DNA of 64,000 nucleotides from Allodiplogaster sudhausi (GCA_945643635.1 CALZFC010000006.1:10399501-10463500), one strand, 5' to 3'; positions 25,287 to 37,258 are shown, counted from the stretch's first letter. Notes: generated by a model from the sequence alone, not told the origin. Numbers and translations: made by a program.

Positions 25287-25571
25287 ATGCTCGCGACCCT
25301 CTCTTTCCTTCTCGCTGCTCTATTCGCCTTCGCCAATGCGCAGTATGGGTACGGCAACTATTACGGTAACTACGGCGGATACGGTGGATATCCTTCATAC
25401 GGCGGCTACGGAGGATATGGCGGCTACGGAGGATCTCCGTATGGTGGGTACGGAGGATCTCCTTACGGTGGATACGGCGGAATGGGCATGGGAGGCATGG
25501 GAGGCGGAGGTCTGGGAGGAGCCGTGACTGGCGGCATCATGGGAGCCATGATGGGAGCGATGGGCCGTTAA
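25287..25571 (+). CDS. Secreted Gly-Tyr-rich peptide 4, intact single exon
   Basis: A 94-aa precursor. The signal peptide MLATLSFLLAALFAFANA is followed by QYGYGNYYGNYGGYGG, repeats of GGYGG and GGSPYGGY, a GMGMGGMGGGG spacer, and the family tail GGIMGAMMGAMGR before TAA. It has no intron in the coding region, unlike genes 1-3. The 5' side has a strong acceptor (TACTTTTTACAG, ending 25271) 16 nt before the ATG, suggesting a 5'UTR intron or spliced-leader addition. The polyadenylation signal AATAAA is at 25698. It is likely an epidermal antimicrobial or cuticle-associated peptide, by family resemblance only. Confidence 0.88.
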   Translation: MLATLSFLLAALFAFANAQYGYGNYYGNYGGYGGYPSYGGYGGYGGYGGSPYGGYGGSPYGGYGGMGMGGMGGGGLGGAVTGGIMGAMMGAMGR

Positions 25572-25697
25572 ATTGAGCAGTAAAAGACGGACGTCTTCTC
25601 CTCTCAGGACTTACGGTCTTTCTGGCTGGCCAACCTTGCTTTAGACTCGCTTCCAAACTACATTTGAATCATCATGACTTAGTAAACCTGCATTCTA

Positions 25698-25703
25698 AAT
25701 AAA
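25698..25703 (+). terminator. Polyadenylation signal of Gly-Tyr peptide gene 4
   Basis: AATAAA 127 bp downstream of the stop codon. Confidence 0.6.
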
Positions 25704-25914
25704 GCATTTCTAATATTTTAAGCAAGTTGCCACTTTATTTCATGTTGCATTTCTGTACTTCATATTCGACCGTGTGCGGAATATAAATCTGGACAATTTA
25801 CTCCATCGATGTCTTCAACATAGCTCTTGTAAGAGACGAACGTTTATCGGAAAGTCGGGAGGGAATTGAATAAAAGACTGTTGCTTCCCAGTCAATGCCT
25901 CTGCTCAGTTGCCA

Positions 25915-27307
25915 CCCGCTGACACGGTTGTCGCCCTCTCCACAGTCGTGTCTGTGGGAGACCTCTTGGCGATAGCAGCCTGCAAGTCGTGATGGGACTC
26001 GTAGCAACCGTATTATTACGGGACACTGCAGTTTCAAATCCGAATACTTGTTAATGCACTGATATCGCAGTAATGAATGCACGATCAAAACCTCGACGTT
26101 GTCAACATCCTTTTTGTTTTTCGCCAGAGTTGCGCCACAGCACATTCTATAAAGATTGACCATATTGTGGATATTGGAGCAATTTAAAGGGAGGGCTTTA
26201 GTAAATGGTTGACAAAAAGAAGGAGTAAATAGAACGAACGCAGCGCAGATGAAAATACAGAGCATGACGATGTAGAGGATGGCGAGGACGATGGCGACGC
26301 AGCCAGTGTAGATCAACCAGGGAAAACACTTCGAGGGGTCTGGCTGCAATTCAGAGATGGAGGGGTCTGGCTGCAAGAGTCGCAGTCTACATCACGCCAA
26401 CTTCTCTGAAGGCGCAAAACTTCCACTAATTTGACATCAGTATCGACCTTGCTGAAAACTGCCGGCCAGAGCGGGATGAAGATAACGAAGCCCCAGATCC
26501 ACACTCCTATGTCCATTAACTAAAAGCAAAGTAAATACATTTGTTTATTTCGATAAAACAATCATTGACAACTTCAATATTCATACGTGATTCTTCATGT
26601 TGCAAAGAATGCATGAAATGTCTCAATTGAAAGGAAGGCAAAGACGAGAGACCCAGGCGGCGATGTAAGGGAAGACCGCACAAGTGCAACCGCCGTCGAT
26701 GAAAATTAAGATGACTTGTTTGCTGATCTCAATGCTTCCCGTGGCGATCAGGTAGATCGGAAGCTTGAAAGACACTTTGATTTCGCTCTAAATCTTTGCA
26801 TCTTCATACCCGTAGTATCTAATAATTTTTCCACTTCATATTAAGAAATTATGTTTAGATCGATGCCTTTTCAAACTCAGGATCACCGGAATTTCTGGAA
26901 AAATCATTGAAATGATGACTAATTTGTCCATAAAAAGAGAGACCATCTTTTGGGTATCGCATCCGTCGAAGTGGCCGATTCCGACGGCAACGTAGCTGAC
27001 GTTGATGACCACGGAGATGAGGTTGGCCAGGCGACTGAAGACTTCACTCGCAGCTTTGTACTTCAAATCGTCATTTCTTTTTAGCATAAAAAGCCAAAAT
27101 CAGCTTTCCCTTCAGATTTTTTAAATAAACTTTATATCTATATTCATTTAAAAAAATTCACATTCTCCTTGCAAGATTCAGCGAAGTATGGATCAAAATA
27201 GATTATTTTAAGATTAAATTCGAACGCGCCTCGACTTTGACGCGTTCGCTGCCGACTTCGCGGCGGCTGCTGATGGCCGAGCGTACGGATCGGAGTGACG
27301 CAGACAT
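25915..27307 (-). CDS. Four-TM membrane protein, TMEM272-like
   Basis: Exons (transcript order): 27307-27242, 27060 to the donor after DTQKM (about 26970), 26763-26653, 26519-26448, 26370 (or 26343)-26236 and 25979-25915. All junctions are phase 0. The N-terminus MSASLRSVRSAISSRREVGS is cytosolic-like. TM1 is LANLISVVINVSYVAVGIGH, followed by FDGCDTQKM. TM2 is LPIYLIATGSIEIS..., TM3 is MDIGVWIWGFVIFIPLWPAV and TM4 is LIYTGCVAIVLAILYIVML. A short polar tail ends ATTVSAGGN. The Cys then I/L-P-[IV]-YLI pattern at TM2 recalls the TMEM272 family of unknown function. The splice model beyond TM4 is chosen because it gives a short tail; reading through instead gives a long ORF to 25798. Confidence 0.6.
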
Positions 27308-27513
27308 AGCTGTAGGAAGACAGAGACGGAAAAGCGACCACTCGCGGAGAAGGCAACAAGACAAAATGAGTCAGAGGAAGTAAGGCCATTTATTTCAGCA
27401 TTATTTATCTCTTAAAAAGAAATGCATCTGCAAAACGGTGGATAGAATACAATTATGTTTGCATGGTGGACTCTAAGTGCGTTCAATTGTGCATTGAAGG
27501 CGGTGTAGCCTAG

Positions 27514-28083
27514 TGCTTAATGTTATTTATGCATTGTGTTCTCAATAATGATATTAAGTATTTAGTACACTTTACTCGCGGGAAAGTTTGAAGCTGGCAG
27601 ATATCGCCACCATCAGAACCTCCATATTCTTTATGCTTGTTTTTTTTAAAGTTTCTGTTGAAAGTTATGTTGCGGTAATGTAGTGTGTCTTATGTGACAA
27701 ATAGGTCTTACAGTTAGCCTTGCCTTGAAGAAATTGTAATGTATGTTTATCTATTTGCCATTTGCCTGATGACTTAACCGCTCTTTGTAAACAACTTTTG
27801 CTTAATGTTATTTATGCATTGTGTTCTCAATAATGATATTAAGTATTTAGTACACTTTACTCGCGGGAAAGTTTGAAGCTGGCAGATATCGCCACCATCA
27901 GAACCTCCATATTCTTTATGCTTGTTTTTTTTAAAGTTTCTGTTGAAAGTTATGTTGCGGTAATGTAGTGTGTCTTATGTGACAAATAGGTCTTACAGTT
28001 AGCCTTGCCTTGAAGAAATTGTAATGTATGTTTATCTATTTGCCATTTGCCTGATGACTTAACCGCTCTTTGTAAACAACTTT
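27514..28083. repeat. Perfect 285-bp tandem duplication
   Basis: The segment starting TGCTTAATGTTATTTATGCA at 27514 is repeated without visible difference from 27799. It lies between two divergent genes, and the second copy ends 52 bp upstream of the CDC16 start codon. The sequence is non-coding. Confidence 0.92.
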
Positions 28084-28134
28084 TGAGAAGCCTCATCATA
28101 ATCTTCTCTGAGCTGCCGGTGTCCCGAGTGGAGA

Positions 28135-31036
28135 ATGTCAACGACGACTCGAAGCCAGGCGCGCCGCTCCAAGCAAGGCTCGGCTGCCGCCACTGCCTCT
28201 TCCACTGCTCTCGCGATGAGCGCCGTCCGCCTCACCGAAGAGACCGAGGACGACGCTTTTGATGAGTTCGTCTTCCTTTTCATTTTAGCTTAAGATACGG
28301 TTTTTTTCCGGACGAAAACCGGACGGTTTCGCCGGTGGACGGAATTTGTGTTTTAGCTGAAGATGTGACTTTATTCCCCGGACGGTATACTAAACATTAC
28401 CAAATTATTAGTGTATATCTGTTTCGCTTGATCATTGTTTAGTTGTGTTTGTTAAAAAAAACTGCTTCCTTTTCGTTTGCGAATAATAGCAATAATTTAA
28501 TTGTGAATTCCCTTCTTCCACTTTGAAAGTCTACGACTATGATTATGTACTTTAGTGAAGCTTCAATGGCGTTCTGCCCGAGCAGTGAGATGGTGCTCGT
28601 TTCCGACGTCGATTCTGTCATCAAACGATTTCTAGCTGCAGGTTACTGAGATTCAATAAAATGCCCAACAATGTTGTAATCAAAAATTGGCAAAAATCGG
28701 TTGTGCGAGGCTCAAGATATTGGTGGTTTGCTACATTCATGTGGTTATCAATTCGTTTTTGCTATATATTTTTTATGCTTAACAAATATTATCTGCAGGT
28801 GACATGAAGTCGGCCGAGTACTGGGTGGACAGGAAGTACGCAGAGGCCACGGCCACGGCGAAAGTCGACTCTGCGCCCTTTCTCAGGATGGCCGACTTTG
28901 TCCAGGTTTCCGGGCTGTTCCTCTTCCTCTCGTATCAGTGTACCTCATTACGACGTACCCCAATAATAAAATATTTGTGGTTATTTATTAACAAAAAAAA
29001 AACACACGGTGAACCGTAGTAGTCTCGCGATGTTAAATCACGTTGTTAACAACAGTAAAATCAATGTCTGCACTAAAAATTTAGTTGGTCTATAAAGATA
29101 ATTAAGTTGACATATTTAATGACCTCAGGACGACAATGAAGTAGGCAAATGCTGTTTGTGGTTTTTATTCTTGAAAAATTTCAAGGTAGTAGAGGATTAC
29201 TAAGTGAATAGTTTTGAATGAAGGAGACACCGTGATGATTAAGGAGCTAACTTCGTGTGGTTGTGCGGACCGAGTGGCGACCTTCATCCACTTCCATTCC
29301 CTGCACACTCGCCATCTCTTCTTCGCCTACTTCTACTTCAATGCTCAAGCTCTCCGCCAGCTGTGGCCTGCAATCACTCAAGCTCCTGTTGGACATTTGG
29401 TCAGTTCAGAGAATGCGACTTTCTGCTAACATAAGACATCAAACGTTTTTTTTATATAAGTCAGATGTTGCTTTTATTTCCGCTACCTGACATTTGTAAG
29501 ATCTGAGTTCCAAACGAATAGTTTCAGGTGCAAGTTCAAGGAGTTGAGCTGCAAAACGCGCAAACGACGTGGACGAATGAGGTTAGGACTTTTTAATCTT
29601 ATTATATGCTAAATTTAAGTGCATAGTATAATAATAGTCCTTTAATAAATCTGAAACAATATATAGTTTACGTGGATAAATGCGCTGACATGAAACTCAA
29701 CCTTGTCAGTTTTATGCCAAACTTTTAAATATTTCGTGTGTTCTCTTCTACAGTAATGATTATATCTAATAGTAGCATACTGTAGGAGTAAGAAGCGACT
29801 TTACTTGCAGGGTTGCGGAAATCGCCTGAATTCGATATCACCGGCTGACGCGGCCGAGCTGGATCGGCGGACATCCGAGCTAAGGGTTATTTTTTTGAAT
29901 GCATTAAATTTGAAATCTAACCATAAGCGATTGTTTAACAAAATCGATTCTTTCTCTTTTTTTAAGCTCGAGTCCGGCCTTTTATTTCTGCTCGGGCGCG
30001 CCTTTCTTCACATGGAGAACCGAGATGCAGCTGCGGCGTGTCTTTCCAAGGTTGGATTATTCTTTCAAGCCTAGAGAACCCTCTGACGACCCCCTCCCCT
30101 GCTAGGCCTACTTCACGGACCCGACATGCTTGCAAGCTGAGCAGCTCTTGCGGCGGTTCAATCTGGTGGCGAAGGGATTTGCGAATACTTTTGAGAAGAT
30201 GGTCAGCTTCTTTCTTCTTCTTTTCCGTTCATTTCTTTATTTGTTTATTTACATTGTTGAAATTTCGTTCCCATTGAGATAACAACGGTAATACAACAGG
30301 TGAACATGTTTCTAATTTCAGCGAAAGATGCGTGCGGAAGGAAACGAAAAGACGAACTCTCTGGATCCGAGAGAACAGGTCGCTCTTCTCTGCATTCTAT
30401 TTTGAATATCTTTTCATTTTAATGCAGGCGTCAGAAACGAGAGCGTCTTTCGCAATAAGAGGGTGTCCCAGTTACAGAAAAACTGTCTTTCTCGATATCT
30501 TCTCCCCTTTCTTCTCCAGGTTCTCCTGGCTCACCGTCTCTTTGCGAAGGGCGACTCCTTCTCTGCCAGTCGCATCACTTCTGCTCTCATTCAACAGTTC
30601 GGACTCTACCAGGTGGGGGTTCTTTTGAAAGCCTGCACATGTCGTATCTTAAATCTATGTGATAGTAAATTTTATTTGCACTCTAATTAGTTATACATAA
30701 ATTGCGTATTAGGAGTTGCTTGTCTAACAGAATTAGAGCTTGACTGGAAACTTCACTGGATGGATTGGATGAATTCTTATTTTGCATGACCAAATAATAT
30801 CATTTTATCAACCTCATCAAACTATTTCCTTGTCTTTCAGGACGCCCTCCTCGTGCACATTGCCTCCCTAGTTCAGCAGCGAGATTCAGAGAAGCTCTTC
30901 CTTCTCGCACATCGACTCGTGGACGCACAGCCAGACTCGGAAGTCAGCTGGTCAGTACTCTCTCTTTCTCTCTCTCTTTCTCTCACTCTCTCTCTCTTTC
31001 TCTCACTCTCTCTTTCTTCCTCTCTCTCTCTCTCTC

Positions 31037-31077
<41 letters not shown>

Positions 31078-31972
31078 TCTTCTACTTCTCAACCCGTTAT
31101 CTAGCATTATTAATCTATCTAATTTTTTTTCAAGGATACTGTATCTGTATGCGGTAGCTTTTCCTTTTTTGTTTGTTTTGAATTTGAGAAAATGCAAACA
31201 TTTGGTTCTAATATTCAAAGATTGACTTTTCATATAAGATCGAGAAGAAGAAATCGGAATGAAGAAGTTGGTTGTAAAAGGACATTATGTCTTCTTATCT
31301 TAAGTGAGTGAGTCTTGTTTCAGGTACGCAGTCGCTCTTTACTACTTCGTGTGCAGCAACAACCAAGCAGCGAAGAGCTTCATGAGTCAGTGTTTATTTC
31401 CACATGAATTCTTCTCTCTTTCTCACTATCTTCTCTCCTCTCTCGTCCTTTGATTCTAACTTGCTCTCATCTGTTTATTATTTATGCTCAGTTTTTTTTT
31501 CTGCAGATAAAGCAACGGCGATCAACGAATCTTTCGGAGAGGGTTGGCTGGCGTTTGGACATATTCTCGCTGCAGACTCCGAGCACGAACAGGCCATGAA
31601 TTGCTATCTCAAGGTTTGCCTTGCCTTAATGCATTCTTCCCCCCCCCACCGAATTACCCTAACTAAGGCTTTTCGTATGTCAAGATTTAAAGTTTTTTAT
31701 TAGTTTAGTAACCGAAGGAAAGTTGGGACCAATGGCTTCTTTCTTTCTCTTTTATTGCAGGCTGCCCGCGTTCAGGAACGGCACTTTGAACCGTTGCTTT
31801 ACATTGCAATGGGCCACTGCTACACGAACAACGTCAAGGTTTCCCTTGCTTCAGTTAACTGCTCCATCCTTTCTTCTTCCTGCTATTTTTTTCAATTCCT
31901 CTTTAACTCACTCTCTCTTTTTCTCTCCACGAGTTCTCACCATCTCTCCCTCTCACTTTCTCTTTTAAACTC

Positions 31973-32020
<48 letters not shown>

Positions 32021-33936
32021 CTCGTTCAGCTGGCCTGTGACTTCTTGACTGACGCTGCTAAACGCGCTCCTGACTCTCCAGTTGTGGTGCATGAACAAGG
32101 AGCCCTCGCCTACACGAGAAAGGACTTCCAGGGTTGGTTATCCTTTATGTCATTTACTTTAATAAAATAGAAGTAAGAAAGTAATGAATGTGTGTGTGTT
32201 AAGAAGCGGAGAGTCTCTTCGAGCGGGCCCTCCGATTGGTTGTCGATGTTCCAGCCACCGAAGACAAACCATGCGTTCAGTTGTTAATTCGGCAAGTTTC
32301 CTTTTCTTTATTAAGTTTTATTTATTTATTTGTTTTTAAACTATGCAAAAGCACATCAATGTATATCTTTAAAAATTATACTTGTGGTTGAGAATTTAAT
32401 TTAATAAAAGCTTGGAACTCTTGTCAGGCCGATCGACATGTTCTGGGAGCCGCTACTCAACAATCTTGGTCATGTTGCACGGCGGAGGGGGCGGTTCAAG
32501 GATGCCATTCAATACCATCTGTTAGTGGCAGGAAGAAAAGGATTCCATCATTTTTAATCTTCTAATTCGAATTGTGTTGTCGCTGAAAGATCTTAAGAGA
32601 TATTAATTTTTCCTGAGAGATGTTGCTTCTACATTGTGAGATATACCCATTAATACAATGATTGAGAAAGATATTGACCTCCAGGAAGGCCCTGCTGATG
32701 TCTCCTCGGAAGGTGTCCACCTTGTCTGCCCTCGGGATGTGCTATGCCTGTCTGGGGGACTCCACCAAAGCTTCGCAATACTTCCACCACGCGCTTGCCA
32801 TTCGGCCCTTCAACGTGGTCAGAATTCTTTTTCTAATTATCAAACAGACTTCCTTCGAGTGTGTTGTATGAAACTGTAACGAACTGATGTTAAATCGATG
32901 ACCACTGTACCACTGTGGGAGTAATGAATTTGCATATTTTCAATGTCAACTTTGTTATTTGAAAAAGGAAGTTGAATATAGTTGCTCATAAGGCGACCTT
33001 CGAAAGGTTATATGATGCTTTATGAGGGAATATAGTTGTCATCATTGCAAGTTTTTTTAAATTGTACTTTTAATATCTTTTTTATTGTAAATTATTGCAG
33101 ATAGTCCGGTCGGCTTTAGACAAAATGGTGCTGATGTGCGTGTCAAACGAGCAGAGAAGTGCAATGGAACAGCACTTGGCCGCGATTCCTGAGAGACACA
33201 TCCGGAATCCCGTGCAAGACTTGAGGATAGAGGTGGGCTTTCTCTAGTTTTGTCTAAATGGAATTGCTGCGTATGGGTTTAAAAAGGCGGCCGTTTTTGC
33301 GCATTATCCTGCTTCTGTTTCTTGCAACGATTGTTCTGGATTGCAAATGTTACTGTACTTGAAAGCATGAATAGAAAGCGCTTTTTACAGCAGCAAAGAG
33401 TGGCGAATCTACGCGCCGAACTAGACGAGTGCGACAAGGATGTAGAGAAGGTTAAATCTGGAGCCTATTCTCGGAAGGGGGGGGGGCAGTTGACAGAGAG
33501 TATTTACAAAGTATTCATTTCCAAGACCACATGAAAAACATGGCAAAAAAAATCAAGTTTTTTTTTTTTGGTGAATGACAATTTTAGTAAAAAGCATAAA
33601 TTCTCCAGATAAATCGAGATGTGTGTAGTCGAAAGATTCGCCAGTCGGGACGGCAGCGGAGATCAGTCACGAACGAGAAGAACAAGTTCAGCTTTTTGTG
33701 TTTATTGTATTTACTGCGTGCAAAGCATAGAGAAACATCCTTGGTAAGACGTTTAGCAAATAAGAAAGAAGGAATTTATTAAACTGTCCAAGTACAAACA
33801 ACTTTTTTTGTGAATTATTAAATTAATTATGTTTTAGTGGTCATTCTCCTCAAAAGAAATGCATTGCAGGACACGTGAATCTGACGCGGATGAGGATCAA
33901 GCGAATCCGAATTCGATGGAAACTGATCTCATCTAA
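28135..33936 (+). CDS. emb-27: CDC16/APC6, TPR subunit of the anaphase-promoting complex
   Basis: TPR scaffold of the APC/C ubiquitin ligase, needed for metaphase-anaphase transition (emb-27 in C. elegans). ATG 28135 gives MSTTTRSQARRSKQGSAAAT. Early exons 28135-28265, 28556-28641 (SEMVLVSDVDSVIKRFLAA) and 28799-28905 (GDMKSAEYWVDRKYAEATAT) form the first repeat. The 29.2-kb exon frame (RVATFIHFHSLH) is less certain. The TPR array from 29.95 kb onward includes SGLLFLLGRAFLH, DALLVHIASLVQQRDSEKLF, SEVSWYAVALYYF, NESFGEGWLAFGHILAADSE, HEQAMNCYLKAARVQ, WEPLLNNLGHVARRRGRFKD and STLSALGMCYACLGDSTKAS, matching the human protein block by block. The last exons are 33609-33685 and 33870-33936, ending METDLI-TAA. 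The intron at 32292-32427 uses a GC-AG donor. Confidence 0.93.
31960..32020. repeat. (TC)n microsatellite next to a CDC16 acceptor
   Basis: A TC run merges into CTCTCGTTCAG, the 3' splice site of the exon starting LACDFLTDAA. A similar TC block at 30960-31078 lies directly after a donor in the same gene. Confidence 0.85.
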
Positions 33937-34366
33937 ACACCATTTTGTTATACACGCCTCCCTTCAATTCATTTTATTCTATCTACGAGTATTTCTTTCT
34001 ATATTCTCATTCTATTTCTATTTCTTACGCTATTTTCAGAAATGCTTTTGCTAAGTTTGTTATCCCAATCGATAGAAAATTTTATTGCGTGGCCTGAAGA
34101 CGGGTGCTCGTAAAAAGAGAACAAAATAAGGCTATTTCGTTATGGAAATAGCTATTAATTATTCTATTTGCCAATTAATAAATGTGAGACGATTTGGCTC
34201 CTAATTTTTCATTGGACTCAACAAGATAACAAGATTGGTGTTTACGAAGCATAACATGGCGAAGTGTGTGATTTTGTGAATATTGGCAAGAAATGGACGA
34301 TTCGGGGGTATAAGGCAGCAAGTGGAGCACCAATTGTTCGAATTTATGTCAACAGATTGTTGCAAA

Positions 34367-34504
34367 ATGAAATTTCCACGAATGCAAAAGAAGTCAGCGT
34401 TTATGTTTTATATTTGTTTATTAGTTTCTACTGCGCTAGCTAATTACAGCCGTCTGCCAACGTTTTGTTCCTGGCAAACCTGTCTTGTTTCTGTACATTC
34501 ATAA
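34367..34504 (+). CDS. Putative short secreted Cys-pair peptide precursor
   Basis: The ORF from ATG 34367 encodes MKFPRMQKKSAFMFYICLLV, a signal peptide ending around STALA, then NYSRLPTFCSWQTCLVSVHS and TAA: a short mature region with two Cys four residues apart. TATAAGG at 34309-34315 sits about 50 bp upstream of the ATG. GT after CSWQTCL could be a donor to a further exon, so the C-terminus is uncertain. It would be neuropeptide-like or a toxin-like venom-free secretory peptide; no family is recognised. It lies between CDC16 and the Clc-like pair. Confidence 0.4.
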   Translation: MKFPRMQKKSAFMFYICLLVSTALANYSRLPTFCSWQTCLVSVHS

Positions 34505-34779
34505 TTAGACTGAATAAAAGAGGAATGGGAGAGAAAAAAAGCAAGAAAAGGCTAAAGCATGCTAGTAGCTGTAGAAATGTCGCGTGGTTGGTGTGAAAGT
34601 CCCACCGCCTCTGTCACCGAGATCTCCCGGCGATAGTTGACCTGCATTGCCAATTGACTTCAAACTTGAAGAAAGTAAATATGTATGTATGTATCCTGGC
34701 AATTACATATTTAAAAACAACAGTCATGTACTTTTTAGAGAACTGAAGGAATACATATAACTGTGACTAAATCAATCAT

Positions 34780-37076
34780 TTACACACCTTGTGGTATCGC
34801 AGCCATGAGCTGTTGTGAGGACGGCGAGACAGAACGAGTCGGAAGACCATCAAAGTCACCGTGAGGGAGAGTACCCTGCAGAGAGAAGACAGACGAGCTA
34901 TGCAGCGAGCGAGATTCTATGTATGTATGTACATAGAAAAGGAGGGGGAGATGGGGCGGGAGAGAAGAATATAAGAGAAATGATAAAGTGAGAAGAGACA
35001 CAGCAGCAAGGAGGCAAATCGAACTTCATTTAGAGAGCTGATTGCCCTACCAGTTCTGTTAAAGAAGTTATGTTTTCAAGAATACTGACTGTTTTGCTCG
35101 GTGCATAGAAGTGTTGCATTGCCTGCAGACGCTGTGCTCTCTCCTGCTCTGCTTGCTGCTCCTACTCGAAAGAATCCATTTCCTATGCCTTCCTGATCTA
35201 CTATTCATGTGCATTGAATATTTAACCATATTTCAAAAATTCATGGTCAAACATTTCGAGGATATAAGAAAAGGCAAATGAGATCCGCCTACCTCAGCGT
35301 AGGCCTCTTCAACTCCTCTGCCATCTCCAGTCAGAAAGACCAAAGTGGACAAGAGCAACCCCGCCATCATCGCGAACGTGTACAGGAGAAGGCCGAGGCC
35401 GGCCAGATACACCGAGTAGCCGTACGATTTCTACAGCCGCATTTACAATAGTTTTACGCTTTTCTAAGTAATGCTGCTCAATATAAACGGATCTGTCACA
35501 GAACAACAAGATTTCACAAAATGGAAGTGATAAATGTACCTCAAAAGTATTCTTGACACCGATGAGATACTTGGACTCGAGCATCTCGGCATTGATCATG
35601 AACACGGCGAGGCCGACGGCCAAGAGAAGCCCTGTAGAGGACATTTTTTATCTTCAAGCAAAAGGCAGCCTCATTTTGCACGCAGTAAGGCGAACTCTAA
35701 ATTACGAGGTGATATGAAATGCAGAAAATACTTGCAAGCAACAAAAACGAAGATGTCGTAGAGAACGGTCATGACTCGACTTCGATTCGGCTTCAACCAT
35801 CCGATCACTACAGCCGCTATCGCAAGAGTGCCTAAAGGAATCATTGAATAATATAGACCATTCAAGTAAAATTAATCTCAAAAATATTGAAAAGGAAGAG
35901 CCAATAGAAAGAATGTACCCGAGACGAGAGTGAGAATGCATAGGATGAGGACGGCGTAGTGCCAACCTGAACACAAATATGCAACTATTGCAAAGATCAT
36001 GGAGAAAAGATTCTTCAAATTTTGTTTGTCTTTTGGTAACGCAGAAATAGAACTGCAATTAACTATTGACTAGGCCATGTTTGTCTTCTTTTATGAAGAA
36101 AAGCGAACCGAAGAAGTACGGAGTTCTCAGCAACTTCTTGCGGCAGTCGCCAATCAAGAGAAAACGGCAAACATCAACCTGAAATCTGCAGTAATCATTA
36201 TTTATATTTTTATTTACAATTCATTCCTGCTTCGTAAATTCCTCTGATAGAATTGCCATAGAAAGATGAATACAAATAACTGGCCGCACCCTTTCGTAGT
36301 AGTTGATGAGGTCGTCGGAGAAGATGTACCAGCACTGCGAGGCGCCGGGGCAGTACAGCCAGAGGCCGGATTGCACGTAGCGGTTGACGTCGAGATCTTC
36401 TGCCACCTGATAGCACACTACCTTCATTCCAATGTTAAACTACTTGCTGAATATCAAATATGTTCCTTCGACAGATCCAGAGGGTTGGAAATAGCTGAAA
36501 AAGACGCACCTGCCAGGCTGGAGTGATTACTGCGATGAATGTGAACAGATTAGCGACGGCAACGGCACCAATCGCCGCCGCTTGTGTCTAGAAAAGAATT
36601 TTTCACCTTTTTTCTATTCACCTCAACAAACAAAGAGGATATAATAAGCACGTTTAGATGCATATATAGTTTTGCGAACTCTTTTATTTTCACATATGCA
36701 CATACATATAAGACAGTGTGAATTAAAAAATTTGGTTTTTTTCTGCAATTTTCGAGTGAGCTGTTATTTTTGACACGGAATTGGAATATTCCACAGTTTG
36801 CCATTATTGACGATCGTTAAAATTGTCAAAGCGCCGATCTGGCAATTTTTACGATCGCCAATTATGGCAAACAGTAGAATATTCTAAATCCACAGTGGAA
36901 TATTCCAATTCCGTGCCAAAAATAACAGCTCACTCGAAAATTGCAGAAAAAAAAACCAAATTTTTTAATTCACACTGTCTCATATGTATGTATGTACATA
37001 TGTATTTGAAAAACTTAAATTTAAATTTGCATACCTGAATAAGGCGAGACGACCAATTACAGCCGGTCAAGCGCAT
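34780..37076 (-). CDS. Clc-like (claudin-fold) four-TM protein, copy 2
   Basis: Nematode Clc-like family (PF07062, claudin/PMP22 relatives): plasma-membrane protein of epithelial contacts or channel regulation. Exon 1 (37076-37035) encodes MRLTGCNWSSRLIQ. Exon 2 (36587-36510) is TM1 and ends FIAVITPAWQ. Exon 3 (about 36418-36300) contains VQSGLWLYCPGASQCWYIFS, the claudin signature W-GLW-C-C. VDVCRFLLIGDCRKKLLRTP follows. TM2 is WHYAVLILCILTLVS/GTLAIAAVVIGW, TM3 GLLLAVGLAVFMINAE and TM4 VYLAGLGLLLYTFAMMAGLL. A cytosolic tail with EQQAEQERAQRLQAMQHF ends IPQGV-TAA at 34780. Intron 1 contains an inverted-repeat element (36711-36980). The gene is tandem and co-oriented with copy 1 upstream. Confidence 0.82.
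36711..36980. mobile_element. 270-bp inverted-repeat element (Tc-like ends)
   Basis: The left end AGACAGTGTGAATTAAAAAA and the right end are inverted copies for about 85-100 bp, containing GCTGTTATTTTTG and GGAATTGGAATATTCCA. The ends CAGTGTG resemble Tc3/mariner-type termini, but no clear TA duplication is visible. The element sits in intron 1 of the Clc-like gene. A second small pair (TTGCCATTATTG / CAATTATGGCAA) is nested in the centre. Confidence 0.7.
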
Positions 37077-37223
37077 TTCCTCTGAAACGGATTATTTTAT
37101 GCATTGGCAGTCAAGCAAATTGTACATTCTATCAATTGAATAGCGAAAGTAATGGCCAGCGGAAATCCTCCGATTAATATTTTCAGCGCATCTATAGAGC
37201 GATAATATCTCACGAGAAGGATT

Positions 37224-37239
<16 letters not shown>

Positions 37240-37258
<19 letters not shown>

